DNA of 64,000 bases from Diphasiastrum complanatum (Eukaryota > Streptophyta > Lycopodiopsida > Lycopodiales > Lycopodiaceae), in contig CM055100.1 of NCBI GenBank assembly GCA_029204225.1, positions 27,356,649 through 27,420,648 of the forward strand. Direction: 5' to 3'. The number at the start of each line of letters is the position of its first letter. Positions within the stretch are counted from its first letter, which is position 1. The translations under genes were made by a program, and so were the position numbers. The notes under the pieces are model-generated. The model was not told the origin of the DNA, made no database searches, and saw only the letters and a list, made by a program, of their open reading frames with translations. Positions 1-10,790 of this stretch are shown piece after piece.

Positions 1-374
1 AGGAGGTGCCTACTACACCTTAGAACATCCTTGAAGAGTCCCCAAAACTCTGATCTTCCCTCTCCTTGAATGCTAGAAAGCCTCCTCTATGAAATCACCT
101 CCAAAACTCGCTTAGAAATCAATGCTTGGAGCAAGCAAAACTTGTTATCTTGGTAATGTGAATTGAATTCAACTTTGCCTCTGGTTTTAGACACCTAAAC
201 ACCTGCAAATGAAGTCACACAACACCAATCTCCAATGTATTTGACTCACTTTGAGTTCTAGAATCAATACTAGACGCTAAGATCCAATCTACACAAGATT
301 TAGATCAAAAATTGTGATCAAATTGAATGAAAACCAAGGATTTAGCTCATTTCAACCTTTAGGCTCTGATACCA
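1..374 (-). mobile_element. Copia element A: 5' leader and primer-binding site, cut by the window edge
   Basis: This stretch is nearly identical to 10418-10790, the untranslated leader of the complete copia element B. It ends at 362-374 in GGCTCTGATACCA, the reverse complement of the initiator-Met tRNA primer-binding site, directly abutting the LTR. Element A is therefore a second copy of the same family in the same minus orientation. Its coding part and other LTR lie to the left of the window. Confidence 0.85.
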
Positions 375-1056
375 TGTAAAAATTACAGCAAATAAGGATC
401 CTAAAACACTTGAAATGATGAGGGAAACAATAGATTATGATTTCATAAGATTAGCACAAGTTGAACCATCAAAATCCATCAAAAATCTATGCTTGAACCT
501 CACTAAATGGCCCAAATCCTTGAAGAAGACTTCACACGTGTGAAAGTACGGCCTCCCACAGTCTGAGTACTATACACCAGGCCTACATTCAATCCTATAA
601 TCATTAGTAATCACAAGTACTCAAACAATTATGAACATAGAGAGCAATTGCACCATTATGAGAAAAAAATCATGAAATTGCTTGATTGATTTTGGTGAGA
701 TATCATCACCTATATATACATGATCCATCACGGTTTTGGGCAGGTATGAGTAGCCCTAAACCTATCCCTAATGCTAATTTTGGTGGATCTTTCATCCCTA
801 CCAAGTTAGGGTTGGAATCTTGGAGATCCCTCAACAATGCAAAAATCACCAAAAATAGCTCCTATTTTTTCTCCCTTGTATCTAAGCATAATTTGGACTC
901 ATTCCAAAGGTTCTAACACTTAGGTCTACTTGAGAACATCCTTATGAATGGAATACTATGCTATTTGGCACGTGTGACAAGCCACATCATGACCATCTAA
1001 CTATTTACAAGTCATATGACCAAAACTAGTCAAGCTAGAATTGTGAATTTTTAACA
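375..1056 (-). repeat. 5' LTR of copia element A
   Basis: Starts TGTAAAAATTACAG and ends TTTTTAACA on the plus strand, giving TG...CA ends. It matches the two LTRs of element B (5337-6020 and 10791-11473) with only scattered differences. The 76-residue frame inside it (686-916) recurs in all three LTRs because the LTRs are near copies, so I do not call it a gene. The LTR interrupts a gypsy pol reading frame at 1057. The expected 5-bp target duplication would be CATCC (1057-1061), but the other side is outside the window. Confidence 0.9.
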
Positions 1057-1938
1057 CATCCGTAGTGTCTTGTCCGCCTTTTCCACGAATAGTACAGGGG
1101 CTCCAAAAGGCGAAGCACTGGGTCTAATGAATCCTTTGTCTATCAATTCACCAAGTTGTCATTTGAGTTCCACCAACTCTTCTTGGGACATCCTATAAGG
1201 TGCTCGTGAAGTTGGTTCTGTTCCTGGCACCAACTCAATCTTATGGTCCACTGGTCTTCGAGGAGGTAACTTAGCTGGGAGTTCTTCTGGAAACACATCG
1301 CTAAATTCCTCTAGCAAATCTGCCACCTCCTTTGGCAAGTTTTTCTGTTGTGCGTTTTTCCCTTCTGGAACCTCTCTGCAGATACAAAGAAAGCACTTTG
1401 ACCTTTTCCCTTTCGCCATGCTTTTAATCACAGATGCAGCAACCAGATTTTGTTCAATATCGGTGCCCTTCATGTTCCCTCCAGGCAGAGCTTTTGTCAT
1501 ACAGATCTGTCCCTTGTAATCCAAGAGAACCAAGTTTGAGCTCCTACCCAAAACTGCAATACAATGTTCATTTAGCCAGGGAAGGCCCAAAATTACATCG
1601 AAGGCATCCATCTCTAAAATCAGAAAGCTAAGTTTAGCCTTCCATCTCCCAATTTGCACCGGGATGTTCAACGTCGCTTTGTCTGCGTCCAGTGCTCCCT
1701 TTGTTGTTTCTACCTTGAGCGTTGATGTTACATTTCTGGTCGGCAAGCTGAACTGTTCTACTACGCTCCTTGAAATATAGTTATGTGAAGCTCCGGAGTC
1801 GATCATGAAATCTGACTTCCTCCCCGCGATCTTTCCGAATAGGAATAATAATCTTGAACCAATCTTGGGGGTTGCCCCATGGAAGCTCCTTTCCATACTT
1901 GTATGTCGTCTACACACAAATGTAAATTTCTCCTTCAA
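1057..1938 (-). pseudogene. Ty3/gypsy pol fragment: aspartic protease to start of reverse transcriptase
   Basis: Read on the minus strand, a retropepsin domain with the active-site motif MIDSGASHNYIS is followed by VILGLPWL. Next come the linker EEFSDVFPEELP and the first RT block [19 protein letters not shown]. This order (protease, then RT) is typical of plant Ty3/gypsy pol, which processes the polyprotein and copies RNA into DNA. One in-frame TGA, probably from CGA, lies near 1158. The frame is cut off at 1057 by the LTR of copia element A, so the rest of RT lies beyond that insertion. It is a dead remnant. Confidence 0.85.
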
Positions 1939-2300
1939 CTCCCAACTAGATCAGATCACCTGGAAGAAGTTAAGCAACCAGGGGTTATTCAGGTCCAAAC
2001 AAGCACACCACAAACGAACATACCAACCAAAGCAAACACAGAGGATCCCTCTCAAGCCACATTCCCCTTGAGACCGGACGTAGGACCTTTGCCTAACCGC
2101 GCCCACACAAATCTATCACAGAATTAGACCTGGCGACTGGATTCCTGGCGCTGGTTGAGCTGCCCAAGTTTCTATCTGTCGGACTCCCCCTATAGTTCTG
2201 CTGTGATTCGGCGCACCTCCTCTGTTCTGAAACATAGTGCTTTCTGATAAAGCACGCTTTTTGGGACTTGGTTTTTATTTTGTTGATTAAGCCTGGCAAG
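1939..2300 (-). pseudogene. Probable decayed gag of the same gypsy remnant
   Basis: This lies directly upstream of the protease fragment in the minus direction and contains a short, basic, Ser/Arg/Asn-rich frame (2093-2299). The position fits the 3' part of gag, but I cannot identify a clean CCHC zinc knuckle, so the call rests mainly on context. Confidence 0.35.
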
Positions 2301-2560
2301 CCTTGCAGAATCAGTCTGGCTCCCAGACATGGGTCTCGGGAGCCGTTCTGGTGGCAGAATCAACTTGCTTCCTGACTAGGCCATGACTCGAGCTCCAGAG
2401 CTAGCTCATGACTTGTGACTACTTGACTGGCTCACCACAGGTCGGAGGCTCAGTCCTTGACGTTCTAACTTGCTCTGGTACATTAGGGAGCGTCACCCCT
2501 TAGAGTCTTACAGGGCACGCTGGGTGCACCTGAGTCAGCTTTACAACACCTTCCCTCCCC

Positions 2561-2866
2561 TCCTCGTGCTTGCCTGCACGCGGCAGCCAGCTCGCGCTGC
2601 CCGTCACGGGCAGGGGAGGGGCATGGGGCGGGTTTTAAATTTGCCCGCCCTCCAACGACGAGCAAGCATACTAGTCTATATTATATAAAATAATAGTGGG
2701 GCAGTGGTAATGCGTGACGGGCAGCGTTAGTGCTCCCCCCCCCCCCGTTCTCGAGCTTGCCTGCACACGGGCAGACAGCTCACGCTGCCCGTCACAAGCA
2801 GGGGAGGGGCACGGGCGGTGGGAGGGGGGGCCACCGGCCAATGCCAACGACGGGCAAGCATACTAG
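2561..2866. repeat. GC-rich direct repeat, two units of about 115 bp
   Basis: Units at about 2561-2675 and 2747-2866 share TTGCCTGCAC, CTGCCCGTCAC, CAGGGGAGGGGCA and GCAAGCATACTAGT, about 187 bp apart. The first unit contains CTGCCCGT-C-ACGGGCAG (2597-2613), a perfect 8-bp inverted repeat around one base. The block is much richer in GC than its surroundings. No coding signal. Confidence 0.7.
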
Positions 2867-4420
2867 TTACTACATGATAACTTTGTATGTGGACATTCTC
2901 TCACTTAACTTGCAACCCTTGGATAAACACAAGATACTTAATTTTGGTTCTTTGGTGCTTGATTCATCCTAAGAGATCTCAACAATGAAAGGACTCCCAA
3001 TACGGGCAAGAAGCCAAGATAGTAGCCACATGGAAGGGCGCCCCGCGCAAGACAGCCTTACTATATTTATAATGCTCATAAGATGGATGACTGAAGCCGG
3101 ATACTTACTACTGGGGAGAATCCGGGTAGTGGGCAGTGGGGACTCGGGAGCAGCGTAATCAACGCTGGGGTCTTCCATCGTTGCAAGGAGAGATCGGGGA
3201 GAGGAGAGGGAGGTGGTGGTGCAGTGTGCACCCACGGGAATGCTTAAGGAGGCGCACTCTTGCCATCACCTTGGTCGTCATTCTCACAGGAAAAGGCAGC
3301 TTATGTCAGTGGTGTGGGCCACCAAATGGGTGGGGAAACAGTCGCTATATGGGTGGGAAAATAGCAATCAAATCAACCCATGAATACCTGCCCAACAGCC
3401 AAGCAAAGATGCGCTAATCAACCAAGGAAACTTGCGCGCATCAGCAAAGAAATAAATGCAGCCATCTGCCAGGGGAAAGATGCTCTAGCAAAGGAATAGC
3501 CGCGCCAATTAACCATGAAAAATCACCCCCAATCACCCACAAAAGAATGTGAGAGGTGCTGCGGAATGGGCAGCAATGCCAAATGGCCTGTGGCAATCAA
3601 TATCTTTGCAGTGAACAGCGCAGCGATCTCTAGGAGTGGGATATTTTCGAAATTGGGATTTAATCAAATCTTCCCATTTCTCACCAAGTATACTCTATCA
3701 ACCATATTAGCAATACAACTTCCATCTATAAAGCAAAAGCCATGAAAGGGGAAAGTAGACTATGAAGCAAAAGAAATCACCCTCTCCTGTCCAAGCCATG
3801 ATAATGCTCATCTTTCACCTTCAAACTGGATCCAAACAAAGCATGAATTTCAACACTACTCACAACTATAATTGCCACATCATGGATGCATGAATTTTAA
3901 CATTACTCAAATCTATAGTTGCCCACAAGCATAAAGTCAAAGTCATGGAAGTATTTAGACAAGTATTGAAACATCCATTTGCCAAGTCTAACTCATAAGC
4001 GCAAGAAAAAAAATACCCACATTTGGACATGGCATTACTACACAAAAGTTTCATCAACCAAGCAACAACTAGCAACAATTTGGCATGGAAACAAAGTATC
4101 CTACCACACATTGTTACAAAAAATGAGAAGTTTTTTTTTGACATGACATGTGCACACCATGATTTGGGTGAAGTAGTTAATATAAGTAGTTAGAGAGTCT
4201 TCAATGAGGTCCTTTGTGTTGGTGGAAAAAGTTATCACAAAGCTCTTTGAAGTCAACTCAAAGCACACCAAAGTAGGCACCAAATATCCACTTTACTGAT
4301 TTCTTTTGAAAGTACATGACAAGTTAGAAACGTAAACACACAAGAGCACTACTGCTAAGTCTCCTCCCAACCACCTACTGCATAGACTATGATGAGGAAT
4401 GCCTCTCTCTAGGCTCACTT
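2867..4420. other. Non-coding stretch, nothing recognised
   Basis: Only short chance frames occur on both strands. I see no protein motif, LTR end or tandem repeat here. Confidence 0.5.
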
Positions 4421-4813
4421 TTACATAATCCTCAAGCACCCACTTAACCTTGACACTTTCCTAACGTCAACACATGGTGAGCCCCGTGCACAATCGACAC
4501 AGTACCCTAACACATTGGCAAGTGAGGAGGAGGACCGTCGACCCGTGTCACTCATGCATTGGACCAAGTGTCCCAATGAGCATATGACGTGTCTCGTTGT
4601 TAACATATAAGAAAAAGACAATGCTTTAAAGAAAGACAATACATCAACATTGAAATCATGAGTAACAAAAGCATCCACGTAAGATTCATCTTTCAAATAA
4701 CATAAATACGAGTGATACTCAGATTCCAATAAACATTGATTAGCCTCATGAGCAGTTACAAAAGGTAGATCAGGCTCATCATCTTTAAGATAAACCATAG
4801 AGCCATTATGCAA
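4421..4813 (-). CDS. Unrecognised 130-residue reading frame
   Basis: An open frame of 130 codons with mixed acidic and aromatic composition, including segments such as LKDDEPDLPFV and LLESEYHSYLCYL. I do not recognise a domain. It has no clear promoter or partner and sits among retroelement debris, just upstream on the plus map of a copia fragment. It may be a remnant of an extra retroelement frame or a chance frame. I have low confidence that it is a gene. Confidence 0.2.
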   Translation of the reverse strand: MHNGSMVYLKDDEPDLPFVTAHEANQCLLESEYHSYLCYLKDESYVDAFVTHDFNVDVLSFFKALSFSYMLTTRHVICSLGHLVQCMSDTGRRSSSSLANVLGYCVDCARGSPCVDVRKVSRLSGCLRIM

Positions 4814-4897
4814 GAAAGATAAACTATGAGTTACATAATCTTTCTTTAGCGACTCATTCCTAGCATAAAATCATTCTTTGCCTAGGATTAAATCTAC

Positions 4898-5260
4898 CTT
4901 ATCAAGATTTATTATATGGAAAGACAAACATATCACTCCTATTGATCTATGGCATAAACGCTTGGGACATCTCAACTTCAACAATCTAAAATTGTTGAAG
5001 AAATTCAATATGGTGGGTTTTCCTTCTTTTGGTGATTAGGAACATCATCTATGTGAAGGATTTCTTAATGGCTATTCAAGTTGCTACAAAACCATCAAAG
5101 TATGATGATAGTGATTCTTTTGATGCTACTAAGTATTGTTCATTAGTGGGAAGCCTCATCTATCTCACAACTACTAGACTAGATATTTGCTATCTTGTGG
5201 TTCTAGTAAGTCGGTTCATGCATGCACCGAAGCAGTCACATTGGAAAGCCGAATAGGTTT
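4898..5260 (+). pseudogene. Copia pol fragment with internal deletion
   Basis: Translation of the plus strand gives the GAG-pre-integrase signature DLWHKRLGHLNFNNLKLLKK (about 4938-5000) and then a decayed CEG. It jumps directly to the C-terminal part of copia reverse transcriptase, YCSLVGSLIYLTTTRLDI, and SRFMHAPKQSHWKAE (about 5130-5256). The integrase core and most of RT, about 2 kb in an intact element, are missing between these blocks. It lies immediately left of copia element B and on the opposite strand. Confidence 0.8.
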
Positions 5261-5331
5261 ACTATGACAATAGAAATCCATTAGTATTGTGCGTTCCTTT
5301 TTTGACAATGTACATGCATCTTTGTCATGAT

Positions 5332-5336
5332 TTCAG
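5332..5336. repeat. Left target-site duplication (TTCAG) of copia element B
   Basis: TTCAG lies directly before the left LTR and is repeated exactly at 11474-11478 after the right LTR. Five bp is the usual length for LTR retrotransposon integration. Confidence 0.9.
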
Positions 5337-6020
5337 TGTAAAAATTACAGCAAATAAGGATCCTAAAACACTTGAAATGATGAGGGAAACAATAGGTTAT
5401 GATTTCATAAGATTAGCACAAGTCGAACCATCAAAATCCATCAAAAATCTATGCTTGAACCTCACTAAATGGCCCAAATCCTTGAAGAAGGCTTCACACG
5501 TGTGAAAGTACGGCCTCCCACAGTCTGAGTACTGTACACCAGACCTACATTCAATCCTATAATGATTAGTAATCACAAGTACTCAAACAATTATGAACAT
5601 AGAGAGCAATTGCACCATTATGAGAGAAAAAAAACATGAAATTGCTTGATTGATTTTGGTGAGATATCATCACCTATATATACATGATCCATCACGATTT
5701 TGGGCAGGTATGAGTAGCCCTAAACCTATCCCTAATGCTAATTTTGGTGGATCTTTCATCCCTACCAAGTTAGGGTTGGAATCTTGGAGATCCCTCAGTA
5801 ATGCAAAAATTACCAAAAATAGCTCCTATTTTTTCTCCCTTGTATCTAAGCATAATTTGGACTCATTCCAAAGGTTCTAACACTTAGGTCTACTTGAGAA
5901 CATCCTTATGAATGGAATACTATGCTATTTGGCACGTGTGACAAGCCACATCATGACCATCTAACTATTTACAAGTCATATGACCAAAACTAGTCAAGCT
6001 AGAATTGTGAATTTTTAACA
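5337..6020 (-). repeat. 3' LTR of copia element B
   Basis: 684 bp with TGTAAAAATT...TTTTTAACA ends on the plus strand. A TATA-like TATATATA lies at 5675-5682 in the sense needed for minus-strand transcription. It differs from the other LTR by three substitutions and one 1-bp indel. Confidence 0.95.
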
Positions 6021-6032
6021 CTCCTCCTCACT
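6021..6032 (-). promoter_or_regulatory. Polypurine tract of copia element B
   Basis: On the minus strand the sequence reads AGTGAGGAGGAG directly before the 3' LTR and a few bases after the pol stop codon. This is the expected primer for plus-strand DNA synthesis. Confidence 0.85.
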
Positions 6033-6034
6033 AT

Positions 6035-7063
6035 CTAGCTTGGTTCAATCATTGCTTTACTAATCACTCCAAGTGATAATCTAAACTTCATAAAAGGTGT
6101 CTTTTGAAGTGGTTTAGTAAGTAGATCAGCTACACATTCATTGCTTGGAACATGCTCCAAAGCAATCTCCTTGGCTTGCACCATTTCTCTCACAAAGTGA
6201 TGGCATATCTCAATGTGCTTAGATCTTGCATGGAAGATTGGGTTAGATGCAAGGTGTTGGGCTGATATATTGTCATTGTAGATGATTGGTGCCTCCTCTG
6301 AATCCATGATCTTTAGTTCCACCAATAATCTCTTGATCCAAAGTACCTCCTTTGTAGTGGTTGTCAAAGCTTTGTACTCGGCCTCGGTTGAAGATAGAGA
6401 TATAGTTTCTTGCTTTTTTGAAAGCCATGAAACCACACCTTCTCCTATGAAAGTTGAATAGGAACTTGTTGATTTCCTATCCCTCTTGTCCCCTGCAAAA
6501 TCTGAATCACTAAATGCATGAAGGTTAATCACATCTCCTCTATATAGAATCCCAAAATCCAATGTACCCGAGATGTATCTTAGAATCCTCTTAGCCTTTT
6601 TCCAATGGATATTCAATGGCTTTTGCATGGATTGGCTCAACCTACATACACTAAAGCTAAGATCTGGTCTAGTTATAGTGATCCACATTAAGGAACCTAT
6701 AAGTTGCCTAAACAAAGTGATGTCCATGAAGGATCTTTCATCATCTTCATTTGGCACTTTTACATTTTGCTCCATTGGTGTGTCAACACTTTTGCATACT
6801 TCCATCTTAAACTTCTTCAAAAGACTTTGAGCATAGTTTACTTGACTTATAAAGATAAAATCAGACCCTCTAAGTACTTCTATGCCTAAGATGAAGTGAA
6901 GACACCCTAGATCTACCATCTTGAACTCTAAGGATAGATCTATCTTGATTTTTTCAATACCATCTTCCACTAATGATGATGTCATATACATAAATGAGTA
7001 AAAGTACAATACCAACATCATCAAACTTAATGTAAAGAGTGGGATCATATTCACTTTGAACAA
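6035..7063 (-). pseudogene. Copia element B pol, part 3: end of RT and RNase H
   Basis: After a frameshift near 6963-6968 the pol frame resumes with the RT thumb/connection (MVDLGCLHFILGIEVLRG). RNase H follows: SDSDFAGDKRDRKSTSS, then SLSSTEAEYKAL and the conserved HIEICHHFVRE with VADLLTKPLQK near the end. RNase H degrades the RNA template during reverse transcription. The frame stops at 6035, just before the polypurine tract. It is separated by one base from the rest of pol, so it would not be translated in the polyprotein. Sequence preservation is otherwise high, in line with a recent insertion. Confidence 0.9.
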
Positions 7064-7955
7064 AAGAAAGTGAAATAAGATAGCAATGTAGTCTTGAATT
7101 CCAAGATCTCGAGGCTTGCTTCAAGCCATAGATGCTTCTTTGGAGATGGCATACTTTGTTCTCCATTCCATGCTTGATGAACCCTTGTGGCTGCTCCATA
7201 TAGATATCCTCTTCCAAAAAACCATTCAAGAAAGCATTAGAGACATCCATTTGACATATAATCCATCCAAAATGTGATGCAAGTGCAATGATTAGTCTTA
7301 TTGTGACCATCTTCGCCACGGGTGCAAAAGTTTCCTCATAGTCTATCCCTCTCTCTTGAGCATAACCTTTTGCAACTAATCTTGCTTTATGTTTGTTAAC
7401 ACTCCCATTTGCATTCAATTTAAGCTTGAAGACCCACTTGCATCCTATTACATTCCTTTGAGGTCTCTCAACAAGCAACCAAGTTTCATTCTCAATCAAG
7501 GCATCATACTCATCCAACATAGCTTTATACCATTCTTTGGAGTTCAATGCATCTTCAACATTAGACGGTTCTTCAAAACTAGATAAAGCATAAGAATTGG
7601 ATGAGATACCCTCAAGTTGCTGTCCTTTTCCTTGATATGTGAGCCTTGATGGCTCCACTTTTGCCCTTGAAGATCTCCTTGGTGTGATAGGTGGGTTTGG
7701 TGCTTGCTCCTCCTCAAAACCAAGATCTTGCTCCTCGGCCATCTTCTTCTTGATTGTTGGAGCACTTGAGCCTTCTTCAAGCATATGCATATGATGTTCA
7801 TCAAAGATGACATACCTTGAAACAACAAATTTGTTCAAGGATGGGAGATAGACTTTGTAGCCCTTGCTTGAGCTTGCATATCCAAGCATGATCCCTCTTG
7901 TGGAAGATGGATCCTCCTTCTTGTTTCCAATGGCACATGCACATAACATATACAC
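6954..7955 (-). pseudogene. Copia element B pol, part 2: integrase C-terminus and reverse transcriptase
   Basis: The frame covers the end of integrase (GIMLGYASSSKGYKVYLP), a variable linker, and the RT fingers and palm (WVFKLKLNANGSVNKHKARL, then DYEETFAPVAKM and QMDVSNAFLNGFLEEDIYM). The catalytic box normally read YVDD is YVYD here (6981-6992; the changed codon is TAT at 6984-6986). That removes one of the two metal-binding aspartates. The frame then runs out of register after IIISG near 6963. A second frameshift near 7930 separates it from the upstream integrase part. RT activity is therefore unlikely for at least two independent reasons. Confidence 0.9.
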
Positions 7956-8338
7956 CCAAAAACTTTCAAGTGATTAAGATTGGGTTTCTTTCCATACAAC
8001 ATCTCATAAGGAGTTTTGCCTTCAATTGCTTTGCAAGACACCCTATTCATCAAGTAGTTTGCACATACAAGAGACTCACCCCAAAAGGATTTGGGCAAAC
8101 AAGCATCTAATCTTAAAGCCTTAGAACATTCACATAATGTTCTATTCCTTCTTTCAGCAACTCCATTTTGTTGAGGAGTGTAAGGACAAGAAGTCTCTTT
8201 CTTGATCCCTTCCTCCTCACAAAAGGCCTTGAACTCATTGGAGATGAATTCTCCACCATTGTCACTTCTAAGAATCTTGATGCTATGATTATGATGCTTT
8301 TCCACAAACAACTTGAACTTTACAAAAGTATCAAATAC
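7835..8338 (-). pseudogene. Copia element B pol, part 1b: integrase core
   Basis: This continues the gag-pol frame after a TAA at 8339-8341, in the same register. It carries the second and third integrase catalytic regions: ILRSDNGGEFISNEF and, downstream, PYTPQQNGVAERRNRT. MNRVSCKAIEGKTPYEMLYG and HLKVFGCICYVHVP follow before the frame is lost near 7930. The stop could derive from CAA or AAA; a single substitution would account for it. Confidence 0.9.
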
Positions 8339-9979
8339 TTAAGACTTGAAGGAAAGTAAGAACACCCAACAATATCTTGAGTAGTCATCAATGAAGGTTA
8401 AAAACATGGATGAACCTCCAATAGATTTGGTGCTAGCAATGTGCACATCCAAGTGTATGAGTTCAAGAGGATGAGATGACTTTGTGATGGAGTTAGGAAA
8501 CACCTTCTTATGTGCCTTGGATAAGGCACAAGCTTCACAAACCTTGTCTTCCTTCCCAATAGACCTTGGTAGGCCTAAAGCATACTCCTCCTTGATCATA
8601 GCCTCCATGGAACCCGAGTTGACATGTCCAAGTCTTTTGTGCCATAAAGTAAAGGTAGATATCTTGCTCTTCTCGGCGAACATGACAACATTAGTATTCA
8701 CAAATGCATCCAGCTTATAAAGTTTGCCAAGTCTAGTGCCCTTAGCCACTATCTTACCCTTCTTCTTGATGAAACATTCATTTGAAGCAAAGTCAACATT
8801 GAAACCATTGTCTACCATTTGGCCAACACTTAGTAGATTCTTTGTTATTGTAGGAATGTACAAAACACCTTCTATGTTGATCTTTTTGGAAGATCCTAAA
8901 CAAAGGGGAATGCTACCAACTCCTTCAATCTTACAAGCTTCATCATTTGCTGTATACATAGACTTTATAGGTCCATCATAAGATAAGAGAGAAGAGAAAA
9001 ACTCCCTTTTACTAGTCATGTGTGAACTAGCACCCGAGTCAATCCACCAAGGATCTTCTCCTTTGAAGCTTGTTGAAGAAAATATGGACATCATGAGAGA
9101 GTCCTCATGTGAACTCTCCTCCTCCTCCTCTTTGCTCATGTTGGCTTGGCTTTGATCTTGCTTCCTCTTGAAGCATTCCAAGGCATAATGCCCCATCTTG
9201 CTACAATAGTAGCACTTCACCTTTGATTTGTCCTTCTTGACTTTGGTGGTTGATGGAGATGCCTTTGGGGGTCCTTCTTGATCCTCAAGCTTTGTAGACT
9301 TCTTGAATGTTGATCCTTTGCCTTTGGACTTGCCTTTGCCTTTGGTGAAGAGAGCTTGGTCATCTTCACCTTGGATGGAAAGCCTATCCATCCTCTCTTG
9401 CATTTGGCTCCTTCTTGATTCCTCGGCCATGAGTGTGCCTTGGAGTTCTTCAAGTATGGGTAGCTTACCCATAATTGCATATCCCTGAACCAAATTGTCA
9501 AATTCAAAGCTTAGTCCATTCAATATGAGTTGAACAAGCTCTTCATCCTTGATAGGGTCACCTATAAAGGCTAGCTCTTTGTTCAATTCCTTTACTCTTA
9601 GGACAAAAGTATGTGCACTCTCTCCTTTCTTTTGATAGCTTCTATAGATTTGATTCTTCAAAGCTAACATTCTAGTTTGGTTCTTGGATTCATAGACCTT
9701 TTGCAAAGTCTCCCAAGCATCTTGAGCTGAAGTGCAATCTCCTACCTCTCTTAAGAGTTCATTTGCAACATTCATTTTTATGCAATGTAGTGCAACATTG
9801 CACCTCTTGATGTATTTGGCTTTTTCTTGAGGATGAATAGGTTCACCCTCCTTACCATTTACAATTTCCATCAGATCTTGCATGTTCATGATAGATTCCA
9901 TTCTAACTTTCCATATGGAATAGTTAGTTTTGTTGAGCCTTTCATTAGTATCCAAAAGATATGCATTTATAGATGCCAT
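8339..9979 (-). CDS. Copia element B gag, protease and start of integrase
   Basis: A 546-codon frame starting at the ATG at 9979. The gag part resembles UBN2-type copia gag (NYSIWKVRMESIMNMQDLME near the start). It is followed by a lysine-rich segment and one CCHC zinc knuckle (CYYCSKMGHYALEC, C-X2-C-X4-H-X4-C) that packages RNA. The aspartic protease has WWIDSGASSHMTS. GAG-pre-integrase follows (LWHKRLGHVNSGSM...CEACALSKAHKK), and then the first part of the integrase core with HLDVHI and FIDDYSRYCWVF. It ends at an in-frame TAA (8339-8341) inside integrase. Gag and protease look intact. Confidence 0.92.
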   Translation of the reverse strand: MASINAYLLDTNERLNKTNYSIWKVRMESIMNMQDLMEIVNGKEGEPIHPQEKAKYIKRCNVALHCIKMNVANELLREVGDCTSAQDAWETLQKVYESKNQTRMLALKNQIYRSYQKKGESAHTFVLRVKELNKELAFIGDPIKDEELVQLILNGLSFEFDNLVQGYAIMGKLPILEELQGTLMAEESRRSQMQERMDRLSIQGEDDQALFTKGKGKSKGKGSTFKKSTKLEDQEGPPKASPSTTKVKKDKSKVKCYYCSKMGHYALECFKRKQDQSQANMSKEEEEESSHEDSLMMSIFSSTSFKGEDPWWIDSGASSHMTSKREFFSSLLSYDGPIKSMYTANDEACKIEGVGSIPLCLGSSKKINIEGVLYIPTITKNLLSVGQMVDNGFNVDFASNECFIKKKGKIVAKGTRLGKLYKLDAFVNTNVVMFAEKSKISTFTLWHKRLGHVNSGSMEAMIKEEYALGLPRSIGKEDKVCEACALSKAHKKVFPNSITKSSHPLELIHLDVHIASTKSIGGSSMFLTFIDDYSRYCWVFLLSFKS

Positions 9980-10777
9980 CTAGTCTCCTAATCAAGGACT
10001 TGACACAAATGAAGGTTACTTCTATTGATTTGATTGAAGGTCTACCTTATCCCACTTCTTAGGGACCTGAAAAGATCAGTAATAGACTTCCTATAAAGAT
10101 CTAAGAATGATCTCTAACAAAATCAAATCATAGAATACTAGAAACAATGCACTTGCTTGATTGAAGTAGACAATACTAGTAGAATTGCCCCTCTTTCTAT
10201 AAAGAACATTAAAGCTTCCAAATGATCTGATCAAGAGTGAATTTCAGCAACCTAATATACTTCCAAAATCACTTGTAAAAGATCTAAATGGAACTTAATG
10301 AGGATGCAACACAATCTAATATCCAATCACAAGCAAAAAATGATCAAAATTGATGAAAAATTGATCTAATTTGGTGCATAAGTCAAGCAATGGTTGGACT
10401 GAACCTAAATCACTTCAGGAGGTGCCTACTACACCTTAGAACAGCCTTGAAGAGTCCCCAAAACTCTGATCTTCCCTCTCCTTGAATGCTAGAAAGCCTT
10501 CTCTATGAAATCACCTCCAAAACTCGCTTAGAAATCAATGCTTGGAGCAAGCAAAACTTGTTATCTTGGTAATGTGAATTGAATTCAACTTTGCCTCTAG
10601 TTTTAGACACCTAAACACCTGCAAATGAAGTCACACAACACCAATCTCCAATGTATTTGACTCACTTTGAGTTCTAGAATCAATACTAGATGCTAAGATC
10701 CAATCTACACAAGATTTAGATCAAAAATTGTGATCAAATTGAATGAAAACCAAGGATTTAGCTCATTTCAGCCTTTA
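9980..10777 (-). other. 5' untranslated leader of copia element B
   Basis: About 800 bp between the gag start and the primer-binding site. AT-rich with no long frame. Its distal half (10418-10777) is repeated almost exactly at 1-361 in element A. Confidence 0.85.
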
Positions 10778-10790
10778 GGCTCTGATACCA
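10778..10790 (-). promoter_or_regulatory. tRNA-iMet primer-binding site of copia element B
   Basis: GGCTCTGATACCA on the plus strand is TGGTATCAGAGCC on the element strand, complementary to the 3' end of plant initiator-Met tRNA. It directly abuts the 5' LTR. Confidence 0.92.
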
